Positions 55,589 through 64,000 of a DNA stretch of 64,000 bases are shown piece by piece. The stretch covers positions 62,001 to 126,000 of the forward strand of contig NZ_CABPSP010000012.1 of assembly GCF_902459765.1 (NCBI RefSeq), given 5' to 3'. How positions within the stretch are numbered: the stretch's first letter is position 1; every line of letters begins with the position of its first letter. A program made the position numbers and the translations under genes. The stretch comes from Pandoraea anapnoica. GTDB taxonomy: Bacteria; Pseudomonadota; Gammaproteobacteria; Burkholderiales; Burkholderiaceae. Under the pieces are notes generated by a model. That model was not told the origin of the DNA, did no database searches, and saw nothing but the letters and a program-made list of their open reading frames with translations.

Positions 55589-56815
55589 GTGAAACCGATC
55601 CTCAAATCGCAGAAATTGCAGAATGTCTGCTACGACATTCGTGGGCCCGTGCTCGAACATGCCAAGCGCATGGAAGACGAAGGTCATCGCATCATCAAGC
55701 TGAACATCGGCAATCTGGCGCCGTTCGGCTTCGAACCGCCTGACGAGATCGTTCAGGACATGATCCGCAATCTGCCGAACTCGGCCGGATACTCGGACTC
55801 GCGGGGGGTGTTCGCGGCGCGCAAGGCGATCATGCACTACTGCCAGCAAAAGCGCATCAAAGACGTTCAGCTCGACGACATCTACCTCGGCAACGGGGCT
55901 TCGGAACTGATCGTGATGGCTATGCAGGCGCTGCTCAACGACGGCGACGAAGTGCTCGTGCCCGCGCCGGACTATCCGCTGTGGACGGCCGCCGTCAGCC
56001 TCTCGGGTGGCACCCCGGTGCACTACATCTGCGACGAGCAGGCCGACTGGCAGCCGGATCTGGCGGACATCCGCAAGAAGATCACGCCCAACACGCGCGC
56101 GATCGTCATCATCAACCCGAACAATCCGACCGGCGCGCTGTATTCGGACGAACTCCTCAAGGAGATCGTTTCGCTCGCCCGCGAACACAAGCTGATCATT
56201 TACGCCGACGAGATCTACGACAAGATCATCTATGACGGCGAAGAGCACACGTCCATCGGCTCGCTTTCCGAAGACGTGCTCACGATCACCTTCAACGGCC
56301 TGTCCAAGAGCTATCGCGCGTGCGGCTACCGCGCGGGCTGGATGGTCGTGTCGGGCGATAAACGTCCGGCGCGCGACTATATCGAAGGGCTGAACATTCT
56401 CGCCTCGATGCGCCTGTGCCCGAACGTGCCCGGTCAGTACGCCATCCAAACGGCGCTGGGCGGCTACCAGAGCATCAAGGACCTGATCGTGCCGGGCGGA
56501 CGCCTGTACGAGCAGCGCGAGATCGCCTACCGCATGCTCACCGACATCCCCGGTGTGACCTGCGTGAAGCCGAAGGCGGCGCTGTATCTGTTCCCGCGTC
56601 TGGATCCGGCGGTGTACCCCATCGCCAACGATCAGGACTTCATTCTCCAGTTGCTGCTCGAAGAAAAGGTCCTGCTGGTGCAGGGCAGCGGCTTCAACTG
56701 GATGCACCCCGACCATTTCCGCGTAGTGTTCCTGCCTCACGAGGGCGACCTGGAAGACGCCATCAGTCGCATTGCCCGTTTCCTGGACGGTTATCGCCGT
56801 CGCCACGGCAAGTGA
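55589..56815 (+). CDS. Alanine-type aminotransferase (AlaA/AlaC-like)
   Basis: PLP class I aminotransferase, probably making alanine from pyruvate and glutamate. The 408-residue protein starts at GTG 55589 (MKPILKSQKLQNVCYDIRGPVL), has NIGNLAPFGFEPPDE, INPNNPTGALY, and PLP Lys240 in NGLSKSYRACGYRAGWM. The longer open frame upstream is not conserved in character. It begins a run with hom and thrC. Confidence 0.9.
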   Translation: MKPILKSQKLQNVCYDIRGPVLEHAKRMEDEGHRIIKLNIGNLAPFGFEPPDEIVQDMIRNLPNSAGYSDSRGVFAARKAIMHYCQQKRIKDVQLDDIYLGNGASELIVMAMQALLNDGDEVLVPAPDYPLWTAAVSLSGGTPVHYICDEQADWQPDLADIRKKITPNTRAIVIINPNNPTGALYSDELLKEIVSLAREHKLIIYADEIYDKIIYDGEEHTSIGSLSEDVLTITFNGLSKSYRACGYRAGWMVVSGDKRPARDYIEGLNILASMRLCPNVPGQYAIQTALGGYQSIKDLIVPGGRLYEQREIAYRMLTDIPGVTCVKPKAALYLFPRLDPAVYPIANDQDFILQLLLEEKVLLVQGSGFNWMHPDHFRVVFLPHEGDLEDAISRIARFLDGYRRRHGK

Positions 56816-56854
56816 TGCGCGCGCCAACCGATTCCGACTTTTGAGTAAAACTGC

Positions 56855-58165
56855 ATGAAACCGATCAAATTGGGCCTGCTGGGCCTTGGCACGGTAGGCT
56901 ACGGCGCCTTCCAGGTACTGGCTCGCAACCAGGAAGAAATTCAACGTCGCGCCGGCCGGGGTATCGAGATTACGAAGGTTGCGGTGCGTAATGTCGAACG
57001 GGCCAAGGGGCTTGTGGGCCACGCGGCGGTTGTCACGGGCGACCCGTTCGAGGTCGTGAACGATCCGGCCATCGACGTCGTGGTCGAAACCATCGGCGGC
57101 TACGATCTCACGAAGGAACTGGTCCTCAAGGCGATCGAGAACGGCAAGCACGTGGTCACCGCCAACAAGGCGTTGCTGGCCGTGTACGGTAACGAGATCT
57201 TCGCCGCCGCCCGCAAAGCCAATGTGATGGTGGCGTTCGAAGCCGCCGTCGCCGGGGGCATCCCCATCATCAAGGCGCTGCGCGAAGGCCTGACGGCCAA
57301 CCGCATTCAGTGGATTGCCGGGATCATCAACGGCACCACGAACTTCATTCTCTCGGAGATGCGCGACAAGGGCATCGACTTCGACGTGGCGCTTGCCGAT
57401 GCACAGCGTCTGGGCTACGCAGAAGCCGATCCGACGTTCGACATCGAAGGCGTCGACGCCGCCCACAAGCTCACGCTGATGAGCGCCATCGCGTTCGGTG
57501 TGCCGGTGCAGTTCGACCGCGCCTACGTCGAAGGCATTACCAAGCTGTCGGCACTCGACATCAAGTACGCCGAGGAACTCGGCTACCGTATCAAGCTGCT
57601 GGGCATTACGCGTCGCGCGGAAAACGGCATCGAACTGCGCGTGCATCCGACGCTGATCCCGGCCAAGCGCCTCATCGCCAATGTGGAAGGCGCGATGAAC
57701 GCCGTGCTGGTGCAGGGTGACGCCGTGGGCGCCACGCTCTACTACGGCAAGGGCGCAGGCGCTGAGCCGACGGCGTCGGCCGTGGTGGCCGACATCGTCG
57801 ACGTGACCCGTCTGCAGACGGCCGATCCGGAGCATCGCGTGCCGCATCTGGCATTCCAGCACGACTCGCTGTCCGACACGCCGGTGCTTCCGATCGACGA
57901 AGTCACGACGAGCTACTACCTGCGTCTGCGCGTGGTGGACCGCGCCGGTGTGATGGCGGAACTCACGCGCATTCTGGCCGACCTGGACATCTCCATCGAC
58001 GCGCTGCTGCAAAAGGAATCGCGCGAAGGCGAGCACCAGACCGACATCATCATCCTGACGCACCAGACGCTCGAGAAGCACATCAACTCGGCCATCGCGA
58101 AGATCGAGGCGATGGACACGGTGCTGTCCAAGGTCACGCGCATCCGCATGGAAGCGCTGAGCTGA
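56855..58165 (+). CDS. hom: Homoserine dehydrogenase
   Basis: Reduces aspartate semialdehyde to homoserine for threonine and methionine. The 436-residue protein has the NAD motif GLLGLGTVGYGAF, NKALLA, AAVAGGIPIIKALREGL, INGTTNFILSEM and a C-terminal ACT domain (about 350-436; YYLRLRVVDRAGVMAELTRILAD) for feedback control. No aspartokinase domain is fused. It precedes thrC by 37 bp. Confidence 0.97.
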   Translation: MKPIKLGLLGLGTVGYGAFQVLARNQEEIQRRAGRGIEITKVAVRNVERAKGLVGHAAVVTGDPFEVVNDPAIDVVVETIGGYDLTKELVLKAIENGKHVVTANKALLAVYGNEIFAAARKANVMVAFEAAVAGGIPIIKALREGLTANRIQWIAGIINGTTNFILSEMRDKGIDFDVALADAQRLGYAEADPTFDIEGVDAAHKLTLMSAIAFGVPVQFDRAYVEGITKLSALDIKYAEELGYRIKLLGITRRAENGIELRVHPTLIPAKRLIANVEGAMNAVLVQGDAVGATLYYGKGAGAEPTASAVVADIVDVTRLQTADPEHRVPHLAFQHDSLSDTPVLPIDEVTTSYYLRLRVVDRAGVMAELTRILADLDISIDALLQKESREGEHQTDIIILTHQTLEKHINSAIAKIEAMDTVLSKVTRIRMEALS

Positions 58166-58202
58166 GCGGCACAGGTAACCGATACGACAGGACACGATTC
58201 CC

Positions 58203-59669
58203 ATGAAATACATCTCCACGCGCGGCGCGGGCCTGACCTCTGGTGAACCGCAGTCGTTCTCCAGCATTCTGCTCGGTGGTCTCGCCCCGGACGGCGGTCT
58301 TTATCTGCCGACGGAGTACCCGCAGGTGACGGCCGACGAGTTGCGCGCCTGGCGTCAGTTGTCGTACGCCGAACTGGCCGCCAAGGTGCTGGCCAAGTTC
58401 GCGGGGGACATTCCGGCCGAGATCCTGGCCGATCTGACGAAGCGTACGTACACCGCCGAGGTGTATCGAAACGTGCGTCCGGGCGAAGACGCTGCGGACA
58501 TCACGCCGTTGCTGCCGCTGGGTGTTGAGGGTGACACGCAGTTGTCGCTGCTCGCGCTCTCGAACGGCCCGACGCTTGCGTTCAAGGACATGGCCATGCA
58601 ACTGCTTGGCAACCTGTTCGAGTACGCGCTGGCGCAGCATGGCGACGCGCTCAATATTCTCGGTGCGACCTCCGGCGACACCGGCAGCGCGGCGGAATAC
58701 GCCATGCGCGGCAAGGAAGGCATTCGCGTCTTCATGCTCTCGCCGGCGGGTAAGATGAGTGCGTTCCAGACGGCGCAGATGTACAGCCTGCAGGACCCGA
58801 ACATCTTCAACCTCGCGGTCGAAGGGGTGTTCGACGACGCGCAGGACATCGTCAAGGCGGTCTCGAACGATCACGCCTACAAGGCGCGCTACAAGATCGG
58901 CACGGTCAACTCGATCAACTGGGCGCGCGTCGTGGCGCAGGTCGTGTACTACTTCAAGGGCTATTTCGCGGCCACGGGCGGCAAGTCTGGCCAGGATGGC
59001 GAAGTGTCGTTCACGGTGCCGTCGGGCAACTTCGGCAACGTCTGCGCCGGTCACATCGCGCGCATGATGGGTCTGCCGATCCGCAAGCTGGTCGTGGCGA
59101 CCAACGAAAACGACGTGCTCGACGAGTTCTTCCGCACCGGCCGTTACCGCGTGCGCAAGTCGGCCGAGACGTTCCACACGAGCAGTCCGAGCATGGATAT
59201 CTCGAAGGCATCGAACTTCGAGCGTTTCCTGTTCGATCTGCTGGGCCGCGATGCCACGGCAACGGCCGGTCTGCTCTCGAAGGTGGAGCGCGAAGGCGGT
59301 TTCGATCTGGCGGGCAGCGAGGCATTCGCGCGCGTCGCGAAGTTCGGTTTCGTGTCGGGCCGCAGCACGCACGCGGATCGTCTGGCGACGATTCAGGACG
59401 TGGCCAAGCGTTACGACGTGGTCATCGATACGCACACCGCCGACGGCGTGAAGGTCGCGCGCGAAGCGCTCGAACCCGGCGTGCCGATGGTCGTGCTGGA
59501 AACGGCGCAACCGGCGAAGTTCGCCGAAACGATTCGCGAGGCGTTGCATCGCGAGCCGCCGCGTCCGGCAGGCTTCGAGCAGCTGGAATCGCTGCCCCAG
59601 CGCTTCGAGACCGTGCCGAACGACGTCGAACGCGTGAAGGCCTACATCGCCGAGCACACCGGCCTGTAA
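58203..59669 (+). CDS. thrC: Threonine synthase
   Basis: PLP enzyme converting O-phosphohomoserine to threonine. The 488-residue protein starts MKYISTRGAG, has PLP Lys128 in LAFKDMAMQ, GATSGDTGSAAEYAM, and VPSGNFGNVCAGHIARMMGLPI. Length and motifs match the long (fungal/proteobacterial) class of threonine synthase. Confidence 0.97.
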   Translation: MKYISTRGAGLTSGEPQSFSSILLGGLAPDGGLYLPTEYPQVTADELRAWRQLSYAELAAKVLAKFAGDIPAEILADLTKRTYTAEVYRNVRPGEDAADITPLLPLGVEGDTQLSLLALSNGPTLAFKDMAMQLLGNLFEYALAQHGDALNILGATSGDTGSAAEYAMRGKEGIRVFMLSPAGKMSAFQTAQMYSLQDPNIFNLAVEGVFDDAQDIVKAVSNDHAYKARYKIGTVNSINWARVVAQVVYYFKGYFAATGGKSGQDGEVSFTVPSGNFGNVCAGHIARMMGLPIRKLVVATNENDVLDEFFRTGRYRVRKSAETFHTSSPSMDISKASNFERFLFDLLGRDATATAGLLSKVEREGGFDLAGSEAFARVAKFGFVSGRSTHADRLATIQDVAKRYDVVIDTHTADGVKVAREALEPGVPMVVLETAQPAKFAETIREALHREPPRPAGFEQLESLPQRFETVPNDVERVKAYIAEHTGL

Positions 59670-59714
59670 GCCGTTGCTTCGCTTTCTGCGCTTACTGACT
59701 CCCGGGCCATTTGC

Positions 59715-60926
59715 ATGCTGAGTACACAAGAAGCCCTCGACGCCGTGCTGGCGGCGGCGCGTCCGCTCGACGAGCGTGAGACGGTCGACACCCTCGCGGC
59801 CAACGGCCGCGTGCTGGCGGCTGACGTCGTCGCCACGCTCGACGTCCCGCCGATGGACACGAGCGCGATGGACGGTTACGCCGTGCGCACTGCCGATCTG
59901 ACGGACGACGCCACCGTGTTGCCCGTCTCCCAGCGCATTCCTGCCGGGCACGCGCCCGAGCCGCTCGCCAGCGGCACCGCGGCGCGCATCTTCACGGGGG
60001 CGCCGGTGCCCCCGGGGGCCGATGCTGTCGTGATGCAGGAGCAGTGCGAGGCCGGTGAGGATGGGACGGTCGTGATTCGTCACACCCCGGAAGCGGGCGA
60101 GTTCGTGAACCGTCAGGGCGCGGACATTCGTCGCGACAGCGTGGTGCTGGCGGCGGGCACCCGGCTGCGCGCGCAATCGTTGGGGCTGGCGGCGTCCGTC
60201 GGCATCGCGAAGCTTCAGGTGGCCCGGCGTTTGCGCGTCGCCGTGTTCTTCACGGGCGACGAGCTGACGATGCCCGGTGAGCCGTTGCGTGCAGGCAGCA
60301 TCTATAACTCCAACCGCTTCGTGCTGCGCAGCCTGCTGGAGAATCTGGGCTGCGAGATGACCGATTACGGCATCGTGCCCGACAATCTGGCGGCCACGCG
60401 CGCGATTCTGCGCGACGCCGCTCGCGGCAACGATCTGATCATCACGTCCGGCGGCGTGTCGGTGGGCGAGGAGGATCACGTCAAGCCGGCGGTAGAAGCC
60501 GAGGGACGTCTGAACCTGTGGCAGATCGCGCTCAAGCCGGGCAAGCCGCTGGCATACGGCGAGGTCAACCGCCTGAGCGGTGGCGCGGCGCACTTCATCG
60601 GCCTGCCGGGGAATCCGGTGTCGAGTTTCGTGACGTTCCTGCTGTTCGTGCGTCCGTTCATCCTGCGTTTGCAGGGGGTGACGGACGTAACGCCGCGCCG
60701 TATCGCGATGCGGGCCGATTTCACGCAGAAGAAGGCGGATCGTCGCAACGAATTCGTGCGGGCGCGACTGAACGATCAAGGGGGGCTCGACGCCTTTCCG
60801 AACCAAAGTTCGGCGGTCCTCACGTCGACCGTGTGGGGCGACGGCCTCATCGACAACCCTCCGGGACATCGCATCGAAGCAGGCCAGACGGTGGCGTTCC
60901 TGCCGTTCTCCGACCTTCTATATTGA
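59715..60926 (+). CDS. moeA: Molybdopterin molybdenumtransferase MoeA
   Basis: Inserts molybdate into adenylylated molybdopterin. The 403-residue protein shows DVPPMDTSAMDGYAVR, GTAARIFTGAPVPPGADAVV, and the catalytic GDEL and TSGGVSVGEEDHVK motifs, with LPGNPVSSFVTF in domain III. It heads moeA-moaD-moaE and follows thrC by 45 bp. Confidence 0.96.
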   Translation: MLSTQEALDAVLAAARPLDERETVDTLAANGRVLAADVVATLDVPPMDTSAMDGYAVRTADLTDDATVLPVSQRIPAGHAPEPLASGTAARIFTGAPVPPGADAVVMQEQCEAGEDGTVVIRHTPEAGEFVNRQGADIRRDSVVLAAGTRLRAQSLGLAASVGIAKLQVARRLRVAVFFTGDELTMPGEPLRAGSIYNSNRFVLRSLLENLGCEMTDYGIVPDNLAATRAILRDAARGNDLIITSGGVSVGEEDHVKPAVEAEGRLNLWQIALKPGKPLAYGEVNRLSGGAAHFIGLPGNPVSSFVTFLLFVRPFILRLQGVTDVTPRRIAMRADFTQKKADRRNEFVRARLNDQGGLDAFPNQSSAVLTSTVWGDGLIDNPPGHRIEAGQTVAFLPFSDLLY

Positions 60927-60973
60927 GAGACAGGTGCATGGCCTGACGCCTCGGGCCGCGCATTGGACAGACT

Positions 60974-61234
60974 ATGCAGATCGATCTTCGCTTTTTTGCC
61001 AGCGTCCGCGAGGCGCTTAACGTCGCCGAGGAGCGCGTGGACGCGCTGCCTGCCGGGATTGCCACGGTGGGAGATGTGCGCGAATGGCTGTGCGCGCGCG
61101 GCCCGATCTGGGCCGAGACGCTCGGCCCGCAGCGCTCGCTGCGCATGGCGCTGAATCATACGATGGTGCCCGCGTCCACCCGCCTGACGGAAGGCTGCGA
61201 AGTCGCGTTCTTCCCGCCGGTGACGGGCGGTTGA
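60974..61234 (+). CDS. moaD: Molybdopterin synthase sulfur carrier subunit MoaD
   Basis: Ubiquitin-fold protein of 86 residues ending in the Gly-Gly tail (VAFFPPVTGG) that carries the thiocarboxylate for molybdopterin synthesis. Starts MQIDLRFFASVREALNV. Confidence 0.95.
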   Translation: MQIDLRFFASVREALNVAEERVDALPAGIATVGDVREWLCARGPIWAETLGPQRSLRMALNHTMVPASTRLTEGCEVAFFPPVTGG

Positions 61235-61275
61235 GCCACGCGCCGCGCGACACATAGCTAAGGAGACGTCATTTC

Positions 61276-61740
61276 ATGCCGATTCGAGTGCAGACTGAGG
61301 ATTTCGACCTGTCGGAGGAAGTCCGGCGCTTGCGCGCAGACGATCTGCGCGTCGGCGCGGTGGCGACCTTCGTCGGAACCGTGCGCGATCTGAACGACGG
61401 GAAGGACGTCTCGCGCATGACGCTCGAACACTACCCGGGCATGACGGAGAAGGCGCTGGAGGCGATTGTCGTTCAGGCGCGTGAGCGCTGGCGCTTGTTC
61501 GACGCGCTGGTGATCCACCGCTACGGCGAACTCGGGCCGGGCGATCAGATCGTGCTGGTGGCGGTCACGTCGGCGCACCGGGGCGACGCATTTGCCGCCT
61601 GCGAGTTCATCATGGACTATCTGAAGACCGAAGCGCCGTTCTGGAAGAAGGAATCGACGCCGCAAGGCGAGCGCTGGGTCGACGCCCGCGAGACCGACAC
61701 GGCTGCCCGCGAGCGCTGGGCGACCGGCGAGAAGTCCTGA
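61276..61740 (+). CDS. moaE: Molybdopterin synthase catalytic subunit MoaE
   Basis: Converts cyclic pyranopterin phosphate to molybdopterin with MoaD. The 154-residue protein has GAVATFVGTVRDLNDGKDV, LEHYPGM, RYGELGPGDQIVLVAVTSAHR and the catalytic Lys segment APFWKKESTPQGERWVD. AAGGAG precedes the start. Convergent with the globin gene. Confidence 0.97.
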   Translation: MPIRVQTEDFDLSEEVRRLRADDLRVGAVATFVGTVRDLNDGKDVSRMTLEHYPGMTEKALEAIVVQARERWRLFDALVIHRYGELGPGDQIVLVAVTSAHRGDAFAACEFIMDYLKTEAPFWKKESTPQGERWVDARETDTAARERWATGEKS

Positions 61741-61826
61741 TTTTGCCTTCGGCGGCTGCCAAGCCTCCAATTTCCTCGCTTACTTCAAATAACGTCGTCG
61801 AAATGCTTTGATTTTCGCCGATCGTA

Positions 61827-62408
61827 TCAATCGTGCTGCCGAGTTGGCCGTCTTTGCTTGATGCTGTCGAGCAAGGCGCGCTGCGCGGGCGGCAACGTGT
61901 ATTCCCATCCGAACAGGTTCAGTTGAAGGCTCTCGGCGATGCGGATGGCCGGTTCCGCGAAGGCGAACGCCGCTTGCGGCTCGAACAGCTTGTCGAGCGT
62001 ATCGAAGAAGAGCGCGAGCCAGCGGCTGAAGTGCTCGCCGCTGAGATGCCCGAATGGCTGATGCGCCTGCGTCACATTGCCGCGATACCGTTTGGCACCG
62101 AGCACAATGCTGGACCAGAACGCCACCATCTTTTCCAGATGCATGTCCCAGCGGCCTTCGAGCGCTTGCCGGAACACCGGGCCAAGCAGGTCGTCGTCGC
62201 GAATGCGGCCATAGAACGTATGGACGAGCAGGCGTACGGCGTCCTCGTCTATATCGGCGATGCGAGCCGTCGGCCATTCCAGTGGGTCGATGGCGGGCTG
62301 GCTGGCAGATCTTGCGGTCGTCGGAAGCGTGGATTCGGCGGACATTTCGGCGGGTGCGGGGGCCGACAGCGATGTCATTTCGGGTGTTTCGGTGCCCGGA
62401 TGACGCAT
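61827..62408 (-). CDS. Group III truncated haemoglobin
   Basis: The 193-residue protein has a disordered N terminus (about 1-45) and a truncated globin fold (about 48-180): LLVHTFYGRIRDDDLLGPVF, HLEKMVAFWSSIVLG, and SGEHFSRWLALFFDTLD carrying the probable proximal His. Group III globins may handle O2 or NO. Start is either ATG 62408 or ATG 62378 (MTSLSAP); the sequence between them is not conserved in character. Confidence 0.85.
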   Translation of the reverse strand: MRHPGTETPEMTSLSAPAPAEMSAESTLPTTARSASQPAIDPLEWPTARIADIDEDAVRLLVHTFYGRIRDDDLLGPVFRQALEGRWDMHLEKMVAFWSSIVLGAKRYRGNVTQAHQPFGHLSGEHFSRWLALFFDTLDKLFEPQAAFAFAEPAIRIAESLQLNLFGWEYTLPPAQRALLDSIKQRRPTRQHD

Positions 62409-62588
62409 GGTGCGGCGTGCTGAAAGTCGCTATTATGAGCTTCAAACCCGGGCGTGTCCTGCGGTTGTCCCAACGCACCACGCGTCCGGCGCAGGGCAGC
62501 GATTCCGTCGTCTTCCCCGCCTGGCAAGCCTGAAGCCGGCGTCTCGTCCGGCGTTGCGCGAAATGTCAAACGTCGCGCTGTAATGCCC

Positions 62589-62617
62589 CTTGAAACCACA
62601 GGGGCTTGTCCGCACAT
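62589..62617 (+). promoter_or_regulatory. Heat-shock (sigma32-type) promoter of clpB
   Basis: CTTGAAA (62589-62595) and CCGCACAT (62610-62617) are 14 bp apart. This fits the sigma32 pattern CTTGAAA-N13-15-CCCCATNT with mismatches in the -10. Confidence 0.65.
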
Positions 62618-62650
62618 CCGATCCAGAGAGATTTCTTACCGGAGCACTAG

Positions 62651-64000
62651 ATGCGACAAGACAAATTCACCACGCAGTTCCTGGAAGCGCTGGCTGATGC
62701 CCAAAGCATGGCAGTCGGTCGCGACCAGCAATATATCGAGCCGCTGCACCTTCTCGCCGCGCTGATCGCACAACCCGAGGGCGCTGCCCGCTCGTTGTTG
62801 CAGCGCGCAGGCGTGCAGGTTCAGCCGCTGGCGCACGACATCGAAACGGCCATCGCGAAGCTGCCGCAGGTGCAGGGCACCGACGGCAACGTGCAGGTCA
62901 GCCGCGAACTCGCGGGCCTGCTCAATCAGGCCGACAAGGAAGCGCAGAAGCATGGCGACAGCTACATCGCCAGCGAGATGTTCCTGCTCGCGCTCGCCGA
63001 CGACAAGGGCGAGACGGGCAAGCTCGCTCGCGGCCGTGGCCTCACCCGTAAATCGCTGGAAGCCGCCATCGAAGGCGTGCGCGGTGGTGCATCCGTCGAT
63101 AGCCAGGATGCCGAAAACCAGCGCGAAGCCCTCAAGAAATACACGCTCGATCTGACCGAGCGCGCCGCGTCCGGCAAGCTCGATCCGGTGATCGGCCGCG
63201 ACGACGAAATTCGTCGCACGATTCAGATCCTGCAACGCCGTACCAAGAACAACCCTGTGCTCATCGGTGAGCCGGGGGTGGGTAAAACGGCCATCGTGGA
63301 AGGGCTCGCACAACGTATCGTCAACGGCGAAGTGCCGGAGTCGCTCAAGAACAAGCGCGTGCTCGCGCTCGATATGGCCGGGCTGCTGGCCGGTGCGAAG
63401 TTCCGCGGCGAGTTCGAAGAGCGCCTGAAGAGCGTGCTCAACGACATTGCCAAGGACGAAGGCCGCACGATCCTGTTCATCGACGAAATTCACACGATGG
63501 TCGGCGCGGGCAAGGCCGAAGGTGCGATGGATGCGGGCAACATGCTCAAGCCAGCGCTCGCGCGCGGCGAGTTGCATTGCATCGGGGCCACCACGCTCGA
63601 CGAGTATCGTAAATACATCGAGAAGGACGCCGCATTGGAGCGTCGCTTCCAGAAGGTGCTGGTCGAAGAGCCGAGCGTCGAAGCGACGATCGCGATTTTG
63701 CGCGGTTTGCAGGAGAAGTACGAACTGCACCACGGTGTGGAGATTACCGACCCGGCCATCGTTGCGGCGGCTGAACTTAGCCAGCGCTACATCACCGATC
63801 GCTTCCTGCCGGACAAGGCCATCGATCTGATCGACGAAGCCGCGTCGAAGATCAAGATGGAAATCGACTCGAAGCCGGAAGTGATGGACAAGCTCGACCG
63901 TCGTCTCATCCAGTTGAAGATCGAGCGCGAAGCCATCAAGAAGGAAACGGACGAAGCGTCGCAGAAGCGTCTGGCGCTGATCGAGGAAGAGATTTCGCGC
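62651..64000 (+). CDS. clpB: ATP-dependent chaperone ClpB (3' end outside window)
   Basis: Hsp100 disaggregase that works with DnaK. The first 450 residues are present: N-domain ([21 protein letters not shown], about 1-145), AAA-1 with Walker A GEPGVGKT at 206-213, Walker B ILFIDEIH (about 275-282), [15 protein letters not shown] and the start of the middle coiled coil ([17 protein letters not shown]). The frame is open to the window end. GGAG lies six bases before ATG, and a heat-shock promoter lies upstream. Confidence 0.97.
   Translation, partial: MRQDKFTTQFLEALADAQSMAVGRDQQYIEPLHLLAALIAQPEGAARSLLQRAGVQVQPLAHDIETAIAKLPQVQGTDGNVQVSRELAGLLNQADKEAQKHGDSYIASEMFLLALADDKGETGKLARGRGLTRKSLEAAIEGVRGGASVDSQDAENQREALKKYTLDLTERAASGKLDPVIGRDDEIRRTIQILQRRTKNNPVLIGEPGVGKTAIVEGLAQRIVNGEVPESLKNKRVLALDMAGLLAGAKFRGEFEERLKSVLNDIAKDEGRTILFIDEIHTMVGAGKAEGAMDAGNMLKPALARGELHCIGATTLDEYRKYIEKDAALERRFQKVLVEEPSVEATIAILRGLQEKYELHHGVEITDPAIVAAAELSQRYITDRFLPDKAIDLIDEAASKIKMEIDSKPEVMDKLDRRLIQLKIEREAIKKETDEASQKRLALIEEEISR

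Noticed and set aside
55478-58267. 929-codon open frame antisense to the aminotransferase and hom genes
   Set aside because: Shadow of two confident genes; no recognisable domain and unnatural composition.
58134-60869. 911-codon open frame antisense to thrC and moeA
   Set aside because: Same antisense effect of high GC at third positions; composition is Arg/His-rich and it spans two well-identified genes.

Overview
The window is a GC-rich betaproteobacterial chromosome segment, almost certainly from Burkholderiales. My best guess from protein wording and gene order is Pandoraea or a close relative of Burkholderia. The evidence is the set of conserved blocks rluB/rimP-nusA-infB-rbfA-truB, rpsF-priB-rpsR-rplI/dnaB and hom-thrC-moeA-moaD-moaE/clpB, plus an arn lipid A operon with a split ArnA. 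I found no insertion sequence, prophage, CRISPR array, rRNA or tRNA. Both ends cut genes: rluB at the left edge and clpB at the right edge.

Layout. 1-8.3 kb: rRNA pseudouridylation and the transcription/translation-initiation operon. 8.4-12.7 kb: a small accessory stretch with a secreted, internally duplicated halovibrin-like protein, a cold-shock protein, an acyl-CoA thioesterase and an orphan protein. 12.8-13.8 kb: azlCD amino-acid exporter. 14-19.1 kb: a MarR-regulated tripartite drug efflux operon (marR, outer-membrane lipoprotein, emrA, emrB), followed by divergent typA. 21.4-26.5 kb: a CoA hydrolase/hydratase, a conserved small protein, lexA with two SOS boxes, a CusF-like remnant, and a divergent FAD monooxygenase/TetR pair. 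26.6-31.7 kb: sulfate uptake (sbp, cysT, cysW, cysA) ending with its CysB-family regulator. 31.8-37.9 kb: asparaginase and the glyoxylate-to-glycerate pathway (gcl, hyi, glxR) with a divergent LysR gene. 38.1-43.1 kb: ribosomal protein/primosome operon, dnaB, and the phosphate transporter Pit with its PhoU-like partner. 43.2-48.2 kb: a small cupin, an NlpC/P60 lipoprotein, PIN-PhoH and a BCP peroxiredoxin. 47.3-55.3 kb: the whole Ara4N (arn) operon for lipid A modification. 55.6-64 kb: alanine-type aminotransferase, homoserine dehydrogenase, threonine synthase, molybdopterin genes, a truncated globin and clpB.

Most of the window is core genome. The less ordinary signals are: (i) a 24-bp perfect palindrome enclosing the -35 box of the halovibrin-like gene, with a 27-codon upstream frame overlapping its start; (ii) a two-domain halovibrin-like protein with six matched cysteines per domain; (iii) three copies of a 14-bp MarR operator across the efflux operon; (iv) a compact promoter-hairpin-terminator unit ahead of rimP; (v) ansA and dnaB promoters placed so that their mRNAs should be leaderless; (vi) a 34-codon frame with a good ribosome site ahead of a cupin gene. 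I did not find a clear, wholly new multi-gene system; the region 8.4-12.7 kb is the best place to look.
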